Source: Candidatus Hydrogenedentota bacterium (lineage in GTDB: Bacteria; Hydrogenedentota; Hydrogenedentia; Hydrogenedentales; CAITNO01). Taken from it: a stretch of DNA of 12,481 nucleotides. The stretch is taken from positions 1-12,481 of the forward strand of contig CAIJOU010000351.1 in assembly GCA_903822375.1 (NCBI GenBank), in the 5' to 3' direction. Below are positions 1 through 7,176 of this stretch, piece by piece. The notes beneath the pieces were generated by a model. The model did not search any database, was not told the origin of the DNA, and saw only the letters and a list, made by a program, of their open reading frames with translations. How positions within the stretch are numbered: position 1 is the stretch's first letter; every line of letters begins with the position of its first letter. Both the position numbers and the translations under genes were made by a program.

Positions 1-812
1 CCCACTGCAACGGCGCGCGCCCCGGCCAGAATGAACTGCCTGGCGGCGCCCGCGGTACAAATGCCGCCCATTCCGATGATGGGACTCTTGACCGCGCGCG
101 CGGCGTCCCACACCCTCTTTACGGCGACGGGCCGGATTGCCGGGCCGCTCAACCCGCCAACCATGTTGCTTAGTATCGGACGGCGCGTCTCTGGATTGAT
201 GCCCATGCCAATAAGCGTGTTGATCAGCGAAAGTGCGTCGGCGCCCGCCTCCTCGGCGGCCAGCGCAGGCTGGGTGATGTCCATCACGTTTGGCGACAAC
301 TTCACAAACACGGGCAACTTGGTGGCGGATTTGACGATGCGGGTGTACTCGGCCACCCGCTCGGGTGACTGCGCAACAAGTTTGCAGCCTCCGGCATCGC
401 GCGCATCGTGGACATTGGGGCACGACAGGTTTGCCTCGATGGCGTCGGCACCGCCCTCGCGCTCCAGCCTTTCGGCCAACTGCCCGTATTCGTCCGGGGT
501 GTGGCCATAGATGTTGGCGATAATCGTGCAGCCCCGCTCGCGCAGCCAGGGCATCTTTTCGGACAGATACACGTCAATGCCCACATTCTGCAGGCCGATG
601 GCGTTGAGCATGCCCGCGGGCGTCTCCACAAGACGCGGGGGAGGGTTGCCAGCGCGCGGCTTGAGGGACAGACTCTTGACGGTAACCGCGCCCAGACGCG
701 ATATGTCGAAATAGCGGTCATATTCCTGACCGTAGCCGAAGGTCCCCGACCCCACGGTCACGGGATTCTTCATCAGCAGCCCGCCGATGTTTACCTGAAG
801 ATTGACGCTCAT
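1..812 (-). CDS. pyrD: Dihydroorotate dehydrogenase, class 1B catalytic subunit (3' end outside window)
   Basis: This is the FMN-containing catalytic subunit that oxidises dihydroorotate to orotate in pyrimidine synthesis, in the cytoplasm. The first 270 codons are present; the family is usually about 300-310 aa, so only the C-terminal tip is missing. Visible motifs: TVKS near residue 44, NAIGLQN at 70-76, the active-site loop NLSCPN with the catalytic cysteine at 131, FVKLSPN at 169-175, GGLSGPAI at 219-226 and GMGGI at 247-251 (FMN phosphate site). A cysteine as catalytic base marks class 1, and the adjacent pyrK marks subtype 1B, which passes electrons to NAD+ through PyrK. The ATG overlaps the pyrK stop as ATGA and follows a GGGAGG Shine-Dalgarno with a 6-nt spacer (819-824), so translational coupling is likely. 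The frame is intact throughout the visible part. Confidence 0.96.
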   Translation of the reverse strand, partial: MSVNLQVNIGGLLMKNPVTVGSGTFGYGQEYDRYFDISRLGAVTVKSLSLKPRAGNPPPRLVETPAGMLNAIGLQNVGIDVYLSEKMPWLRERGCTIIANIYGHTPDEYGQLAERLEREGGADAIEANLSCPNVHDARDAGGCKLVAQSPERVAEYTRIVKSATKLPVFVKLSPNVMDITQPALAAEEAGADALSLINTLIGMGINPETRRPILSNMVGGLSGPAIRPVAVKRVWDAARAVKSPIIGMGGICTAGAARQFILAGARAVAV

Positions 813-1624
813 GCCCGGCCTCCCGTGCGGGCACGCTGCGCCGTCCAGTCGATGATGGTGGTGTCGAAGACGGGACCGTCGGCGCAGACGCGCACCATGC
901 GCTCCGCCTCAATCTCCACGTTGGCCTCAACGACACAGCCCATGCACACACCGTCGCCGCACGCCATAAACGCCTCCAACGATGCAAAGCACTGCACTCC
1001 GCAGGCCACGCACAGTTCGTGCACGGCATACATCATGGCCATCGGGCCGCAGGCATACACCACCGCGCCAGGACCGGGTGCCAGTTCGGCAAGCGCGTCG
1101 GATGCAAAACCCTTGCGACCGGCCGAACCGTCGTCGGTGGCTAGCACCACTCGACAACCCATGCGCTTGAAATCCTTCTCGCAGAGAATCATGGAATCAT
1201 TGCGGGCGGCAAGCACCACCTCGGGCACGCGTCCGGTCTTGCGAATAATGGCTTCGGCCAGCCCGGGGAACGGCGCCACACCGATACCACCCGCCACCAG
1301 TATCGGCCTTTCCCATTTCACGTCCACCGGAAAGGGCTTTCCCAGCGGGCCCTGCACGCTGACCGACTGGCCGACGGCGAGGCTCGAAAGCATCCTTGTG
1401 CCTTCGCCTTCCACCTTATAGAGCAGCGAAATGCCGTCGGCGAAAATGCGCTCGATCGACATCGGCCGCCGCAGGAACGGATGATATCCCGGCCGCACCT
1501 CGACCATGCAGAACTGTCCCGGAAACGCATCCGCCGCAACAGCCGGGGCGCGCAGGGCCATCCGGTAATGACCCCGGCCGACCTCCTGGTGCGCGGTTAT
1601 CTTGCAGTCAACCACCTGGGGCAT
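809..1624 (-). CDS. pyrK: Dihydroorotate dehydrogenase electron transfer subunit PyrK
   Basis: PyrK carries FAD and a [2Fe-2S] cluster and moves electrons from PyrD's FMN to NAD+, forming a PyrD2-PyrK2 complex. The 271-aa protein has a ferredoxin-reductase-type layout. An N-terminal flavin-binding barrel carries RRPMSI at 52-57 (flavin contact). A nucleotide-binding domain carries AGGIGVAP at 111-118 and ACGP at 191-194. A C-terminal cluster motif has cysteines at 222, 227, 230 and 247 (C-x4-C-x2-C-x16-C), which fits the PyrK pattern. Length is near that of known PyrK proteins (about 260 aa). The start ATG lies 3 nt after the disA stop and is preceded by AGGA with an 8-nt spacer. The stop overlaps the pyrD start. 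Other ferredoxin-reductase-like subunits share the fold, but the direct pairing with pyrD settles the assignment. Confidence 0.96.
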   Translation of the reverse strand: MPQVVDCKITAHQEVGRGHYRMALRAPAVAADAFPGQFCMVEVRPGYHPFLRRPMSIERIFADGISLLYKVEGEGTRMLSSLAVGQSVSVQGPLGKPFPVDVKWERPILVAGGIGVAPFPGLAEAIIRKTGRVPEVVLAARNDSMILCEKDFKRMGCRVVLATDDGSAGRKGFASDALAELAPGPGAVVYACGPMAMMYAVHELCVACGVQCFASLEAFMACGDGVCMGCVVEANVEIEAERMVRVCADGPVFDTTIIDWTAQRARTGGRA

Positions 1625-1627
1625 AAC

Positions 1628-2704
1628 TTATTTCCTGGTATCCATGTTGAGTTGGGTGCGCAGCATCTCAAGGCCCGTGCGCAAACGTTCAGCCATTGCC
1701 TCGCCGACGCCGTCAACCTCCACCAGTTGTTCCTTGGTTGCCGTCAGAATGCCCGCCAGCGAACCGAAGGTCTCAATCAGGTTGTGAATGACGGTGTCCG
1801 AAAAACGGGCGCCGATGGTGATCAGCACCCGGAATCCCCGCGGCGAAAGCTTGGTTTCAAGCACACGCGCGCCCGAACCGCAGCCCAGTGCCTGCGCAAT
1901 CAGCCCCGAATTGAGCATGTCGTCTCTGTCCAGACCGCGAATGCGCTCGATCACCGCGTCTTCGGTTCGGTCCCGAGCATAGTCACGCACCACGAGGCGG
2001 GCCTCCTCGAAAGGTTTGCGCAACTCGTTCACCTGAAGCGCCATCAGGCGCCCGTCCTCGCCCAATTCCTCCACAAGGGGAATGACCTCGCGGCGCATAA
2101 TGCGCTCGGCCATCTCGCGGCGCTGAAGCACGCGGCACACGTCCACCACCGTCACCCAGCCCCCGAGTTCGCGAATGGTCAGGTCCTTAAGCGTCTGCTG
2201 CAGGATCGCCACGTACTTCTCCAATGTCTGGATGGCCTGGGTGGCCTTGTTTACCGACGCCTGCACGGTCTTCACCGGATGGCGGCGTCCGTGACAGAAC
2301 ACCGTCACCGCGGCGCGGCGCTGCGATACGGTAACCACGGTGCACTTGCCGCAGAAGGACATGCGCTGGGCAACGCGGTGGCGCGTGCCGGTCTCGCCGG
2401 AGGGGAAGCCTGTGGTCGGACGCAGGTATCGGTTCGCATAATGAATGCGCGTGCCCTTTTCGTCCAGAATAATCGCGCCGTCCATCTTGGAAAGCTCATA
2501 AATGAGCTGCGGTGTCGCCTCGGCGCTTAGTTGCACCCCCCCCTCGGAGAGTCGGGCAAGCCGGGCCACGTCGCCAAAGCATAACAGCGCGCCCGTTCCC
2601 GCCTGCAGGACCATGGACAGCGCCTCACGGACCTGCGTTCCCGGGGCCACCATGCGGATGGCGGCGTGAAGGGCTTCCTCCTCGCTGACGATTTTCTTCG
2701 GCAT
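1628..2704 (-). CDS. disA: DNA integrity scanning diadenylate cyclase DisA
   Basis: DisA condenses two ATP into cyclic di-AMP and, in studied species, slides along DNA and pauses at branched structures. The 358-aa length matches the family (about 355-360). The N-terminal DAC domain carries the two catalytic motifs at the canonical places: DGA at 75-77 and, with preceding GT, RHR at 108-110. A helical linker spans about residues 140-290. The C-terminal helix-hairpin-helix DNA-binding part has LVEVDGVGEAMAERL at 327-341. The DNA-binding C-terminus distinguishes it from CdaA-type cyclases. The ATG is one base after the radA stop, with GGAGG at 2711-2715. The radA-disA order is the same as in Bacillus and many other bacteria, which supports both calls. 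The frame crosses a run of eight G (minus strand, 2536-2543) without disruption. Confidence 0.97.
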   Translation of the reverse strand: MPKKIVSEEEALHAAIRMVAPGTQVREALSMVLQAGTGALLCFGDVARLARLSEGGVQLSAEATPQLIYELSKMDGAIILDEKGTRIHYANRYLRPTTGFPSGETGTRHRVAQRMSFCGKCTVVTVSQRRAAVTVFCHGRRHPVKTVQASVNKATQAIQTLEKYVAILQQTLKDLTIRELGGWVTVVDVCRVLQRREMAERIMRREVIPLVEELGEDGRLMALQVNELRKPFEEARLVVRDYARDRTEDAVIERIRGLDRDDMLNSGLIAQALGCGSGARVLETKLSPRGFRVLITIGARFSDTVIHNLIETFGSLAGILTATKEQLVEVDGVGEAMAERLRTGLEMLRTQLNMDTRK

Positions 2705-2705
2705 C

Positions 2706-4068
2706 TTATCCCTCCAGTCCCAGTCGTATGGCCTCAGTCAGCCGTGCAACAGCCACCGCACCGGCGCCCGAAGGCGCGTCGGCGGCGCAGCCGCGCGGCA
2801 GCATGCATGATTCAAACCCAAACTTGGCCGCCTCTGCAGCGCGCTGCCGCGCCGCGTCCACGGCCCGCACTTCTCCGGCGAGGCCCACCTCGCCGAAAGC
2901 CGCCATGCCCTCGCGCACGGGCCGCTCGAGGCAACTCGACGCGACGGCCAGCGCAACCGCCAAATCGGCGGCGGGCTCGTCCACTTTAACGCCGCCCGCG
3001 ACGTTTACGAAGACATCCCGGTCGCACAACCGCAAACCGGCCCGCTTTTCGAGCACCGCCAGCAACAGCGACACCCGGCCGGGGTTGACCCCGGACACGG
3101 CACGCCTCGGCGAACCCGCATGGGGTTCACCCACCAGCGCCTGCACCTCCACCAACACCGGGCGCGTGCCTTCCATGCCCGGAAGCACGGCCGAACCGCT
3201 CACGCCTTTGGGACGTTCGCCCAGGAACAGCGCGCTCGGGGTCCAGCACCTGGTGCAACCCCGTCTCGCGCATCTCAAACACGCCAATCTCGTTGGTCGA
3301 GCCGAAGCGGTTCTTGACCGCGCGCAGTATGCGCAGCGACTGGCGACCTTCACCTTCAAAGTATAAAACAGTGTCCACCATGTGTTCCAAGAGCCGCGGC
3401 CCGGCGATGATCCCGTCCTTGGTGACATGCCCCACCAGCATGACCGGCGTCTGCATGCCCTTGGCCAACCGGAGATACTCGGCCGCACACTCGCGCACCT
3501 GCCCCACGCTGCCCGGTGCCGACGGCATCGACGGGGTGTGCATGGACTGGATCGAATCGGCCACCACCAGCCGCCAGCCGCCCTTTTCGATCTGCCCCGC
3601 CACCGCGTCCATGGAGGTCTCGGTGTACAGCAGCAGATTGGCGTCCAACGCCCCCAGCCGGTCCGCGCGCATGCGCGCCTGGGAGAACGACTCCTCGCCG
3701 CTCACATAGAGCACACGGCCGCCGTCCATGGCCACCCGGTGGGACACCTGCAACATGAGGGTGGACTTGCCGATACCCGGGTCGCCGCCCACCAGCGTGA
3801 TGGAACCCGGCACGATACCGCCGCCCAAGACCCGGTCGAACTCACCCAAACCGGTTGCCAGGCGCTCGGGGGTCTCCCCCGCGCCCTCGGTCACCGGCCG
3901 CGGCACGGTCACCACCCCGGTCACGGAGGACATGGAACGGCTGTCCTCAGCCGTGGCGGCCTCCTCTTCTATCGTGTTCCACGCCCCACACTCGGGACAG
4001 CGGCCCATCCAGCCCGGATGCACCGCGCCACACTCGGCGCATACATATCTTGTTCGGCCCCGGACCAT
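2706..4068 (-). CDS. radA: DNA repair protein RadA/Sms, interrupted by a one-base frameshift at 3237
   Basis: RadA is a RecA-like ATPase with a Lon-like C-terminal domain that helps process recombination intermediates. The N-terminal part has a C4 zinc finger (C10, C13, C24, C27), Walker A GGDPGIGKST at 94-103, a Walker-B-like VVADSIQ at 168-174 and the RadA signature KNRFG at 252-256. As written, the reading frame leaves the family sequence after P277 (codon 3240-3238) and stops at 3127, giving a 313-aa fragment. The other frame continues the family sequence exactly (SALFLGERPKGVSGS, then MEGTRPVLVEVQAL and the Lon-like domain) to the TAA at 2706. Removing the single base at 3237 restores a 453-aa protein, close to the usual length of about 455-460. 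The start is the ATG at 4068, one base after the upstream stop and next to the zinc finger; the ATG at 4128 would add 20 unrelated residues. The break is either an assembly error or a true mutation. Confidence 0.93.
3237..3237 (-). other. Apparent one-base insertion (frameshift point in radA)
   Basis: On the minus strand the text reads CTG GAC CCC G AGC GCG CTG, and the isolated G at 3237 is the base whose removal joins the two RadA frames. It sits directly after a C4 run (minus strand). The joined protein, VLDPSALFLGER, matches the normal RadA family pattern at this point. Confidence 0.8.
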
Positions 4069-4069
4069 G

Positions 4070-4867
4070 TCAGCGCCCCCCCTTGTCCGCTTCGGCCTTT
4101 GGAACGGAGATGCCAAACATGCCGACATAGGCCAGACCCGGGTCGTACCGGCCTATGGCCGGTGCATACATGCCCGAGAGCGCGCCGTCCAGATAGATGG
4201 CATCCTTGCAGCCCAGTTCGTCACGGAAGAACAGGGCGAAGTCGTTGAAGTTCACCACCTGCTCCGAGAGCACAAACACGGCCTCGGTGTCCGAGACCAC
4301 CCCCACGCCGTTGCGCACGTAGCGGCTGTCCGAATCGGGAATGAAACGCGGGTGCAGTTCGCCGTGGCGCAACAGCATGGGCCCGGACTGCACTGCCAGG
4401 TCGGGTTGCGGCTTGGCAGCGGCGTAATCCTCCGCGCTGAGCACGCCCGCATAACCCTTGGCCACGTAGAACACGCCATTGGGCTTCAGAAAGAAGTTGC
4501 CTCCGCCATTCTTCAGATTGAGCGGTTCGAGTTCAAGGCCGTCCTGTACATGCAGGCCCAGCGGCGTGTAGTCGCGGGCGTAGATGCCCGCGTTGGTCGC
4601 AAACGCAAGCGATTCCCCCTTTTCGTAAAGCGCCCCGCGCAGTGTTGCGAAGTTCCTGTAGGGAATCCCCGCGGCGTCCTTCCAGTACAGGTGCAACGGT
4701 GCCTGGTCCACCCGCACACGGGCCACAACATAGGATACGCCGCCTTTTTCCCGCTTTTCGAAAGACAACCCCGGCACGGGCCCGCGCGCCGGTTCCCCGG
4801 CATACCCCAAAAGGCACAGCCACAGCGCGATCAGAAATAAATACGCCCGAATCAGCCGGTTCAGCAT
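4070..4867 (-). CDS. Exported phosphodiester glycosidase family protein (DUF2233/NAGPA-like)
   Basis: The translation matches the NAGPA/DUF2233 fold, named after the enzyme that removes GlcNAc from mannose-6-phosphate diesters; bacterial substrates are mostly unknown. From the ATG at 4867 the protein is 265 aa. It opens with a short basic stretch and a hydrophobic segment (about residues 7-21) ending GYA-GEP, consistent with a signal peptide or N-terminal anchor. Family signatures follow: ATNAGIY, AVQSGPMLL with GELHPRF, RYVRNGVGV and, near the end, the conserved catalytic-region loop as YLDGALSGMY (many members have LDGG-x-S). The ATG at 4930 is in frame but adds 21 polar residues before the signal sequence, so 4867 is preferred, although no good Shine-Dalgarno precedes it. 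The stop lies one base before radA. The specific substrate cannot be read from sequence. Confidence 0.86.
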   Translation of the reverse strand: MLNRLIRAYLFLIALWLCLLGYAGEPARGPVPGLSFEKREKGGVSYVVARVRVDQAPLHLYWKDAAGIPYRNFATLRGALYEKGESLAFATNAGIYARDYTPLGLHVQDGLELEPLNLKNGGGNFFLKPNGVFYVAKGYAGVLSAEDYAAAKPQPDLAVQSGPMLLRHGELHPRFIPDSDSRYVRNGVGVVSDTEAVFVLSEQVVNFNDFALFFRDELGCKDAIYLDGALSGMYAPAIGRYDPGLAYVGMFGISVPKAEADKGGR

Positions 4868-4920
4868 GGTTGCACGCGTTCTCCGAACGTTGAGTGCGTT
4901 TGTCCCCGTAGTGTGCGGCC

Positions 4921-4950
4921 ATCGTATCACAGGCCCCGCCGGATGAGCAA
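4921..4950 (-). promoter_or_regulatory. Possible promoter for the glycosidase-radA-disA-pyrKD block
   Basis: On the minus strand TTGCTC (4950-4945) and TACGAT (4926-4921) are separated by 18 nt. Three of six and four of six positions match the sigma-70 consensus. It lies in the only gap (99 bp) between mrp and the next gene and would start transcription downstream of the alternative ATG at 4930, which favours the 4867 start. The match is weak. Confidence 0.25.
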
Positions 4951-4965
4951 AACCAAACCGGCGGG
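4935..4965 (-). repeat. Inverted repeat just after the mrp stop codon
   Basis: CCCGCCGG (4935-4942) and CCGGCGGG (4958-4965) form a perfect 8-bp stem with a 15-nt loop, starting one base after the mrp TAG. A hairpin there could end or stabilise the upstream transcript. No T run follows it on the minus strand, so it does not qualify as a standard intrinsic terminator, and it overlaps the weak promoter candidate. Confidence 0.45.
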
Positions 4966-4966
4966 T

Positions 4967-6307
4967 CTATTCCTTGTGAACACTTCCGCAACCGCACCGG
5001 GCCGCGGAGGATTCGTCCGCCACGCGGCGGATGTGCTCCCAGGAGTAGATACCGGAAGAGTGCCCATCGTTCCAGGAAATGCCGACGGCGTAGTTGCCGA
5101 GCAGGATGATCTCCACGGACTGAATGTCGGCCGCAACCGTCGACGGGTCGAGCATGGGCGTGCCGTTCATCTCATCGACGCACAGGGCACAGCGGCAGGA
5201 AAGCCGCAATGCACGGTTGGATACGCGCGTCTGTGTGCCGTCCGGCCAAGTCACCGTCACGCAGGACTCGTCAGCCGTTATTTCAGGATGGCCCGCGTGG
5301 TCGCCCCGGCGCATGCCCACGGCGCGGTGCAGCCGGTCGGCGAGCGTGGCAAACTCGGGGATGTCGGCACCCGCATCACGCGTTGCGGCGCTGTGCACGT
5401 TCGGCAGGATGGGCAGCCGCGCCAGAATGTCCAACCCGAAACGGTCGTGCAGCGTGCCTGAACTGTCACCGAAAGGGTGGTGCACCTTGCCGCAGCCGTC
5501 GCAGGTCAAGAAGGCCATGTTCTCCACCACACCGAGCACGGGCACCAGCAGGCGCTCGAACATCAGGATGCCGCGCGCCACGTCGACCAGCGACAGGGCC
5601 TGCGGCGTGGTGACAATAATCGCCCCGTCCAAAGAGACGCGCTGGGTCAGCGTGAGCTGTATGTCGCCCGTGCCGGGCGGCAGGTCAATCAGCAGGTAGT
5701 CGAGCGTTCCCCAGTCGGTGTTGGAAAGGAGCTGCATCACGTAGTTGGACAGCATCGGCCCGCGCATAACCGCGGGCTTTTCGCCCAGGAAATAGCCCAG
5801 GCTCATCGTCGCGAGCCCGTCCACCTCCACCGGTAGAACCATGTCGCCGAGAGAAACCATGTCGGGGTGGTGCATGTTAAAAAGCGTGGGAATGGAAGGA
5901 CCGTGCATGTCGGCGTCCAGCAGACCCACGGCCAGCCCCTCGCGCTGCAGCGCCCTTGCCAGCAGCGCAGCCACCGTGGATTTGCCCACGCCGCCCTTGC
6001 AGGAGGACACGGCGATGACTGTACCGATATTGTCGAGCTTCACCGACGGGGCGGGCGCATGCCGCTGCTGGGCAGTCATCTCGATATCAACACTCGTCAC
6101 CCCCGGCAGCGCCCGCACAACCTCCTCTGCCTGCGCGCGAAAGCGTTCGCGCACGGGGCAGGCGGGGGTCGTCAGTTCGATGATGAAAGACACCGCGCCG
6201 CCGTTGATCTTCACATTCTTCACAAATCCGAGCGACACGATGTCGCGGTGCAGGTCAGGATCGATTATGACCCGCAACGCGTCCAGAATGGCCGACTCAG
6301 TAACCAT
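4967..6307 (-). CDS. mrp: Mrp/HCF101-like iron-sulfur cluster carrier ATPase with C-terminal DUF971
   Basis: Mrp/ApbC-type P-loop proteins bind and hand over [4Fe-4S] clusters to target enzymes in the cytoplasm. The 446-aa protein has three domains. An N-terminal MIP18/DUF59 domain (about 1-80) includes TPACP at 47-51. A ParA/MinD-like NTPase (about 94-335) has CKGGVGKST at 103-111, LIDLPPGTGD at 206-215 and the cluster-binding CDGC at 269-272. A C-terminal DUF971 domain (about 345-435) has TWPDGTQT and LRLSCRCALC. This order is that of plant chloroplast HCF101; most bacterial Mrp proteins lack the third domain. The extreme tail CGCGSVHKE adds two more cysteines. AAGGAG with a 6-nt spacer (6314-6319) precedes the ATG. 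The zinc-ribbon gene lies 51 bp upstream. Confidence 0.95.
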   Translation of the reverse strand: MVTESAILDALRVIIDPDLHRDIVSLGFVKNVKINGGAVSFIIELTTPACPVRERFRAQAEEVVRALPGVTSVDIEMTAQQRHAPAPSVKLDNIGTVIAVSSCKGGVGKSTVAALLARALQREGLAVGLLDADMHGPSIPTLFNMHHPDMVSLGDMVLPVEVDGLATMSLGYFLGEKPAVMRGPMLSNYVMQLLSNTDWGTLDYLLIDLPPGTGDIQLTLTQRVSLDGAIIVTTPQALSLVDVARGILMFERLLVPVLGVVENMAFLTCDGCGKVHHPFGDSSGTLHDRFGLDILARLPILPNVHSAATRDAGADIPEFATLADRLHRAVGMRRGDHAGHPEITADESCVTVTWPDGTQTRVSNRALRLSCRCALCVDEMNGTPMLDPSTVAADIQSVEIILLGNYAVGISWNDGHSSGIYSWEHIRRVADESSAARCGCGSVHKE

Positions 6308-6321
6308 GAAAAGCTCCTTGG

Positions 6322-6347
6322 GGTGCCTTGCCGTTCAGGCATGCACC
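6322..6347 (-). repeat. Small hairpin between the zinc-ribbon gene and mrp
   Basis: On the minus strand GGTGC pairs with GCACC, and inside that TGCC pairs with GGCA around a TGAAC loop, with a small internal bulge. It sits just upstream of the mrp Shine-Dalgarno. No T run follows, so termination is doubtful; it could be an RNA processing or stability element, or chance. Confidence 0.3.
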
Positions 6348-6358
6348 GCATAATTGCA

Positions 6359-6730
6359 TCAACCAAAAGCGTCCCCCTCGAAAAGGAGGCCGCAGTAGAG
6401 GCATTTCTTGTGGCGCGAATTCGACACGCGCCCGCATTTGGGGCACTGTAGCGGATGCTCTGACATGCGCCCATCCTGGACACCGTCACGCAAATCCACC
6501 TGTTGCGCGGACTTTTCAAGGTCTGCATCGCTCAGTTGGAGCCGCTCGCGCACGAGTTCCCAGAGTGCCTGATTCAGCAGCGTGATCCGCTCAACCTGTT
6601 CCCGGAGCAATTCGATCTCGCTCTTCTGGGAGGTCGCCGCCTGCATGGCGGCATTGGCCGTCTGACGTGCCAGCGAGTCGGACGAGTTCAGGGGGTCCAG
6701 CCCGCCTGTCGGAAAGAACATTCCCACCAT
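6359..6730 (-). CDS. Small coiled-coil and zinc-ribbon protein, function unknown
   Basis: A 123-aa protein not assigned to a named family. The N-terminal 35 residues are low in charge (MVGMFFPTGGLDPLNSSDSL, then an Ala/Gln-rich stretch). Residues about 36-75 are a predicted coiled coil with leucine/hydrophobic spacing (EIELLREQVERITLLNQALW). The C-terminus has a C4 zinc ribbon, CPKC at 96-99 and CLYC at 110-113, ending GLLFEGDAFG. The start is supported by GGAGG at 6738-6742 with a 7-nt spacer. It lies 38 bp after crcB and 51 bp before mrp on the same strand, so it is probably co-transcribed. Similar short ribbon proteins often act as assembly or nucleic-acid-binding accessories, but nothing here fixes a role. 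Overlapping minus-strand frames through this region are antisense or shadow frames. Confidence 0.8.
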   Translation of the reverse strand: MVGMFFPTGGLDPLNSSDSLARQTANAAMQAATSQKSEIELLREQVERITLLNQALWELVRERLQLSDADLEKSAQQVDLRDGVQDGRMSEHPLQCPKCGRVSNSRHKKCLYCGLLFEGDAFG

Positions 6731-6737
6731 CGACCAT

Positions 6738-6742
6738 CCTCC
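6738..6742 (-). promoter_or_regulatory. Ribosome binding site of the zinc-ribbon gene
   Basis: GGAGG on the minus strand, 7 nt before the ATG at 6730. It decides the start, since the frame is open much further upstream through the crcB region. Confidence 0.75.
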
Positions 6743-6768
6743 GTATTGGCAAACCCCGCCGTTGCGGC

Positions 6769-7176
6769 TCAGAGCAAACGTCCGGTCCAAAGCCCCAAGG
6801 CGCAGAGGGCAAGTCCGCCCACGTTGTTTGCCAGAATATTGACCACCGCAAGCCCGGCGGCACCCTCGGCGCCAAACAGCACCGTCTCCATGCCGAAGCT
6901 GGAGAAGGTGGTAAATCCGCCCAGGAAGCCCACCAACAGAAACATGCGCAGTTCGGGGCCCAACGGAACCATGTTGCGCACAATCAGCGCAAAAGCCAGC
7001 CCGTAGATGAAGCAGCCCAGCAGATTGACCACCAAAGTGCCCCAGGGAAACTGGGGACCGAACAGGCGCGCGCAGCCGACAGACGTTCCGTACCGGGCCA
7101 GCGAGCCCAGCGCGCCGCCCGTGCCGACCAGGAACACAGCCTTGAAGACCGCGGTCATGGTGGCGGCGTTGTTCAT
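6769..7176 (-). CDS. crcB: Fluoride efflux channel CrcB/Fluc
   Basis: Fluc channels are dual-topology dimers in the inner membrane that let fluoride leave the cell. The 135-aa protein has four hydrophobic helices and the family motifs: GTGGALGSLARY at 18-29, WGTLVVNLLGCF at 45-56 (conserved Asn51) and GFLGGFTTFSSF at 83-94, which holds the Phe and Thr residues lining the fluoride path. Length is normal (about 125-130 aa). The ATG at 7176 overlaps the glyA stop as ATGA and follows AGGAG with an 8-nt spacer, so the first ATG is preferred over the in-frame ATG six codons later. Because the start is inside glyA there is no room for a leader with a fluoride riboswitch directly upstream, and none was seen. 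Confidence 0.96.
   Translation of the reverse strand: MNNAATMTAVFKAVFLVGTGGALGSLARYGTSVGCARLFGPQFPWGTLVVNLLGCFIYGLAFALIVRNMVPLGPELRMFLLVGFLGGFTTFSSFGMETVLFGAEGAAGLAVVNILANNVGGLALCALGLWTGRLL

Noticed and set aside
1481..2530. 349-aa plus-strand open frame opposite disA
   Set aside because: Antisense to disA, whose catalytic motifs are intact; low-information composition.
3728..4840. 370-aa plus-strand open frame opposite radA and the glycosidase
   Set aside because: Spans antisense of two recognised genes and shows no family features.
6322..6347. Hairpin before mrp as an intrinsic terminator
   Set aside because: No T run follows the stem, and mrp lies immediately downstream with its own ribosome site.
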